A DNA stretch of 14,795 bases from Firmicutes bacterium UBA5473. GTDB lineage: Bacteria > Bacillota > DTU084. The number at the start of each line of letters is the position of its first letter. Position 1 is the first letter of the stretch. The DNA lies in the NCBI GenBank assembly GCA_002427165.1, contig DIQB01000003.1, forward strand, positions 14,507 through 29,301, read 5' to 3'. Below are positions 13,025 to 14,795 of this stretch, one piece after another. Both the position numbers and the translations under genes were made by a program. The notes beneath the pieces were generated by a model. It ran no database searches and was not told where the DNA came from. It saw nothing but the letters and a program-made list of their open reading frames with translations.

Positions 13025-13666
13025 GTGCCTGTGGTTATCACAAATTGGTTTGGTAGGTTATCGCCACGGGAGCGTGCTTCCGTGGCGATTTTTTTGTCCC
13101 TCCTTCTTTTAGGAGCGGGCCTTTTGGTAGGCCGCTCCTGGGGAGGAGAGGAGGTTGTGCTCCAGGAGCCACAAACAGTAGCTCCAGAGCCTGAGCCCGA
13201 GACGATCTACGTCCATGTCTGCGGCCAGGTGAAAAAGTCCGGTGTCTATCAGCTCCCGGCCTCCTCCCGGGTCTTCCAGGCCCTAGAACGCGCCGGGGGG
13301 CCAACAGAAAAAGCAGATCTTGAGTTTCTCAATCTAGCCCAGGAGCTTCTAGATGGCAGTAAGATCTATCTGCCAGCGAAAGGTGAGGCGCCTCCAGAGG
13401 AAAAAATCCAAGGTAGCATCTCAGAGGCTCCCCAGCCACGCACTACAGCCCAAAAGTCGAAGCAGGCTCTCAGGGGCAAAGTGAATATAAATACTGCAAA
13501 CGCCACGCAGCTCCAGCTTCTGCCCGGGATTGGTCCGGCTATTGCCAGCCGGATCCTCTCCCACAGGCAGAGCATCGGCCGTTTCGACTCCATGGAGCAA
13601 CTTCTAGATGTCTCAGGAATCGGGCCTAAAACTTTGGAGAAGCTCCGGGAGCATTTGGAGCTATGA
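13025..13666 (+). CDS. comEA: ComEA, competence DNA-binding protein
   Basis: A 213-residue membrane-anchored DNA receptor for natural transformation. A positive N-terminus is followed by one membrane helix (about residues 18-36, ASVAIFLSLLLLGAGLLV). An SLBB domain begins near IYVHVCGQVKKSGVYQLP (about 60-117), then a Pro/Gln/Lys-rich linker. A C-terminal helix-hairpin-helix pair follows (VNINTANATQLQLLPGIGP and LDVSGIGPKTLEKL) that binds double-stranded DNA outside the membrane. The start is GTG 13025 (AAAGGAG ends at 13020, four-base spacing) or GTG 13031 (ten-base spacing). No promoter is clear in 12947-13024. Codons 12-24 coincide with a strong intrinsic terminator (separate entry), so expression may depend on translation. 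It overlaps comEC by ATGA. Confidence 0.93.
   Translation: MPVVITNWFGRLSPRERASVAIFLSLLLLGAGLLVGRSWGGEEVVLQEPQTVAPEPEPETIYVHVCGQVKKSGVYQLPASSRVFQALERAGGPTEKADLEFLNLAQELLDGSKIYLPAKGEAPPEEKIQGSISEAPQPRTTAQKSKQALRGKVNINTANATQLQLLPGIGPAIASRILSHRQSIGRFDSMEQLLDVSGIGPKTLEKLREHLEL
13060..13095 (+). terminator. Intrinsic terminator/attenuator inside the comEA coding sequence
   Basis: ATCGCCACGGGAG (13060-13072) pairs with CTTCCGTGGCGAT (13077-13089), a 13-bp stem with one G-U and a CGTG loop. It runs directly into seven T (13089-13095). By form it is among the strongest terminators in the window. It lies 114 bases after the leuS stop and begins 35 bases after the comEA start, and it encodes part of the ComEA membrane anchor. 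It could end leuS transcription by default and let comEA-comEC be transcribed only when a ribosome follows closely. Confidence 0.85.
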
Positions 13667-14795
13667 AGCAATACCCCCTTCTTTGCGCTCTGTTTTTTTT
13701 CGGATCTGGAATTGCCATAGCCGAGGTATGTCCCAGTTGGCTCTGGCCCTTTTGGCTGGCCATCGCGAGCTTAGGAATTTTGCTTTTGGTGTGGATGCTC
13801 AAGCCTGATCTTTCTACACCCTGTTTGCTTCTTGCCATCCTAGTCTTTGGTTTTGGCAGAATGCAGCTTCAGCTGCGGAGCTATTATCTGTTTGTGGAAA
13901 GCTTTGGGCGGGTAGCAGTCGACGGGAAAATAACAGCCCAAGTTTGGGGTGTGATCCACGAGGTCCGGGAGCATTCTTGGGGCAGTGTTTTATTGGTGGT
14001 TTTAGAGAAGCACTCTCTGCCCCTGGTTTTGCCCAAGAAAGTAAAATTTGAGGTTAGCATAAAAGGGGGGGACTATGCTCCTGGGATGCGAGTAGAGCTT
14101 CAGGGCAACTTTGCTTTGCCGCCTCGGGCCCGCAATCCTACAGAGCGCAGCTGGCGGAGGCACCTGGCCCGGGACAGCTGCTATCTTACAGGGGAGGCGA
14201 GGAAAATTCAGGTGGTGGGCCAGCGCTTTTTTTGGGGGAAAGCCCTGGCCCGGAAATTGGCAGCGCCCTGGAGGGGCCTGCCTGAAGCTGAGCGGGGTTT
14301 GCTGGAGGCTGTGATTTTAGGGCAGCGCCAAGGACTGAATACAGATGTGGCCCATGGCTTCTCTGCCTTGGGTCTCGCGCACCTGCTTTCGGTCTCAGGG
14401 CTCCATGTGGGGTTTGTGCGGATCCTCTGTGCAAGTTTTGCCTCGCCTCCCTTGACAATCATCTTGATGTTTCTCTACACTTTGGCTGTGGGCTGGAAGC
14501 CGCCGGCGATCCGGGCTCTTGTGATGTTGTCACTAGATCTTGTGGCCAAACTCCTGGGGCTGCGCACAGAAGGTCTCAATTCTCTGGGGCTCTCTGGGCT
14601 ACTTCTGCTTCTGTTCAATCCCCTGCTGCTTTTCGATCCAGGTTTTCTCTTGAGTTTTTTGGCCACGCTGAGTATTCTCGCCTACAATCAGCTCTCTCTT
14701 TCCACAAAAGGCCTGCTCAAGCTTTTGGGGATTTCCCTGGCAGCGCAACTTGGGACCTTGCCTCTGGTGGCACATTTTTTCAATCAAGTGGTGCC
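13663..14795 (+). CDS. comEC: ComEC/Rec2 competence channel protein, N-terminal part (3' end outside window)
   Basis: The frame opens at ATG 13663, overlapping the comEA stop (ATGA), and runs without a stop to the window end: 377 codons of a protein usually 700-800 residues long. It forms the inner-membrane channel that carries single-stranded DNA into the cell. Visible are N-terminal membrane segments (LLCALFFFGSGIAIAE, WLAIASLGILLLVW, LLLAILVFGFG). A soluble domain follows with the ARNPTERSWRRHLARD stretch. The competence domain begins with HLLSVSGLHVG (residues 240-250), then PPAIRALVMLSL and LLFDPGFLLSFLATLSI. The C-terminal beta-lactamase-like nuclease domain would lie beyond the window. 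Translation is coupled to comEA, so the attenuator there should affect both. A T8 run (13693-13700) falls in codons 11-13. Confidence 0.93.
   Translation, partial: MKQYPLLCALFFFGSGIAIAEVCPSWLWPFWLAIASLGILLLVWMLKPDLSTPCLLLAILVFGFGRMQLQLRSYYLFVESFGRVAVDGKITAQVWGVIHEVREHSWGSVLLVVLEKHSLPLVLPKKVKFEVSIKGGDYAPGMRVELQGNFALPPRARNPTERSWRRHLARDSCYLTGEARKIQVVGQRFFWGKALARKLAAPWRGLPEAERGLLEAVILGQRQGLNTDVAHGFSALGLAHLLSVSGLHVGFVRILCASFASPPLTIILMFLYTLAVGWKPPAIRALVMLSLDLVAKLLGLRTEGLNSLGLSGLLLLLFNPLLLFDPGFLLSFLATLSILAYNQLSLSTKGLLKLLGISLAAQLGTLPLVAHFFNQVV

Noticed and set aside
1..14795. CRISPR arrays, tRNA/rRNA genes, phage or toxin-antitoxin modules
   Set aside because: Looked for repeat-spacer patterns, cloverleaf ends and typical small gene pairs; none seen.

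Overview
The window looks like chromosomal DNA from an anaerobic Firmicute, most likely a clostridial or Peptococcaceae-type organism. This is inferred from strong AGGAGG-type ribosome binding sites, frequent TTG/GTG starts, a short clostridial-type ThiC, ECF-dependent ThiW, a TipAL-like MerR regulator and the leuS-comEA-comEC gene order. I cannot name the species. There is no prophage, CRISPR array, tRNA or rRNA here. The only mobile element is the 3' part of an insertion-sequence transposase at the left edge.

Layout. (1) 1-888: C-terminal part of an IS4/IS1634-type transposase, open at the window edge. (2) 889-5462: a thiamine operon. A promoter (930-957) is followed by a structured leader, a TPP riboswitch (1065-1168) with a clear antiterminator/terminator switch, then thiW-thiD-thiM-thiE-thiC packed with overlaps or gaps of a few bases, and an intrinsic terminator. 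The gene set makes the pyrimidine half of thiamine from AIR (ThiC, ThiD), salvages the thiazole half (ThiW uptake, ThiM kinase) and joins the two (ThiE). No thiazole-synthesis genes are in the window. (3) 5485-8704: a second transcription unit with its own promoter and terminator: an RpiR/SIS regulator, a PHP-domain metallo-phosphoesterase and an organophosphate:phosphate antiporter-type MFS permease. I read this as an uncharacterised uptake-and-hydrolysis module for a phosphorylated compound. (4) 8825-9642: a TipAL-type MerR regulator with a 19-bp-spacer promoter, an operator-like dyad and an apparent internal translation start, as in Streptomyces tipA. (5) 9648-10331, minus strand: a YgjP/DUF45 zinc metallopeptidase convergent with merR; a 12-bp-stem hairpin lies in its last codons. 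(6) 10401-14795: leuS, then comEA and comEC (open at the right edge).

The most striking observation is a strong intrinsic terminator (13-bp stem, GC-rich, followed by T7) lying inside the coding sequence of comEA at codons 12-24. It would stop transcription of comEA-comEC unless a ribosome is translating comEA. Other points of interest are the extra stem-loop inserted in the TPP aptamer between P4 and P5, the internal start in the TipAL homologue, and the regulator-PHP-antiporter trio.

All calls are by eye from sequence and translated motifs; no database search or folding program was run. Several starts were moved from the longest possible frame on the basis of ribosome binding sites, and these are stated in each entry.
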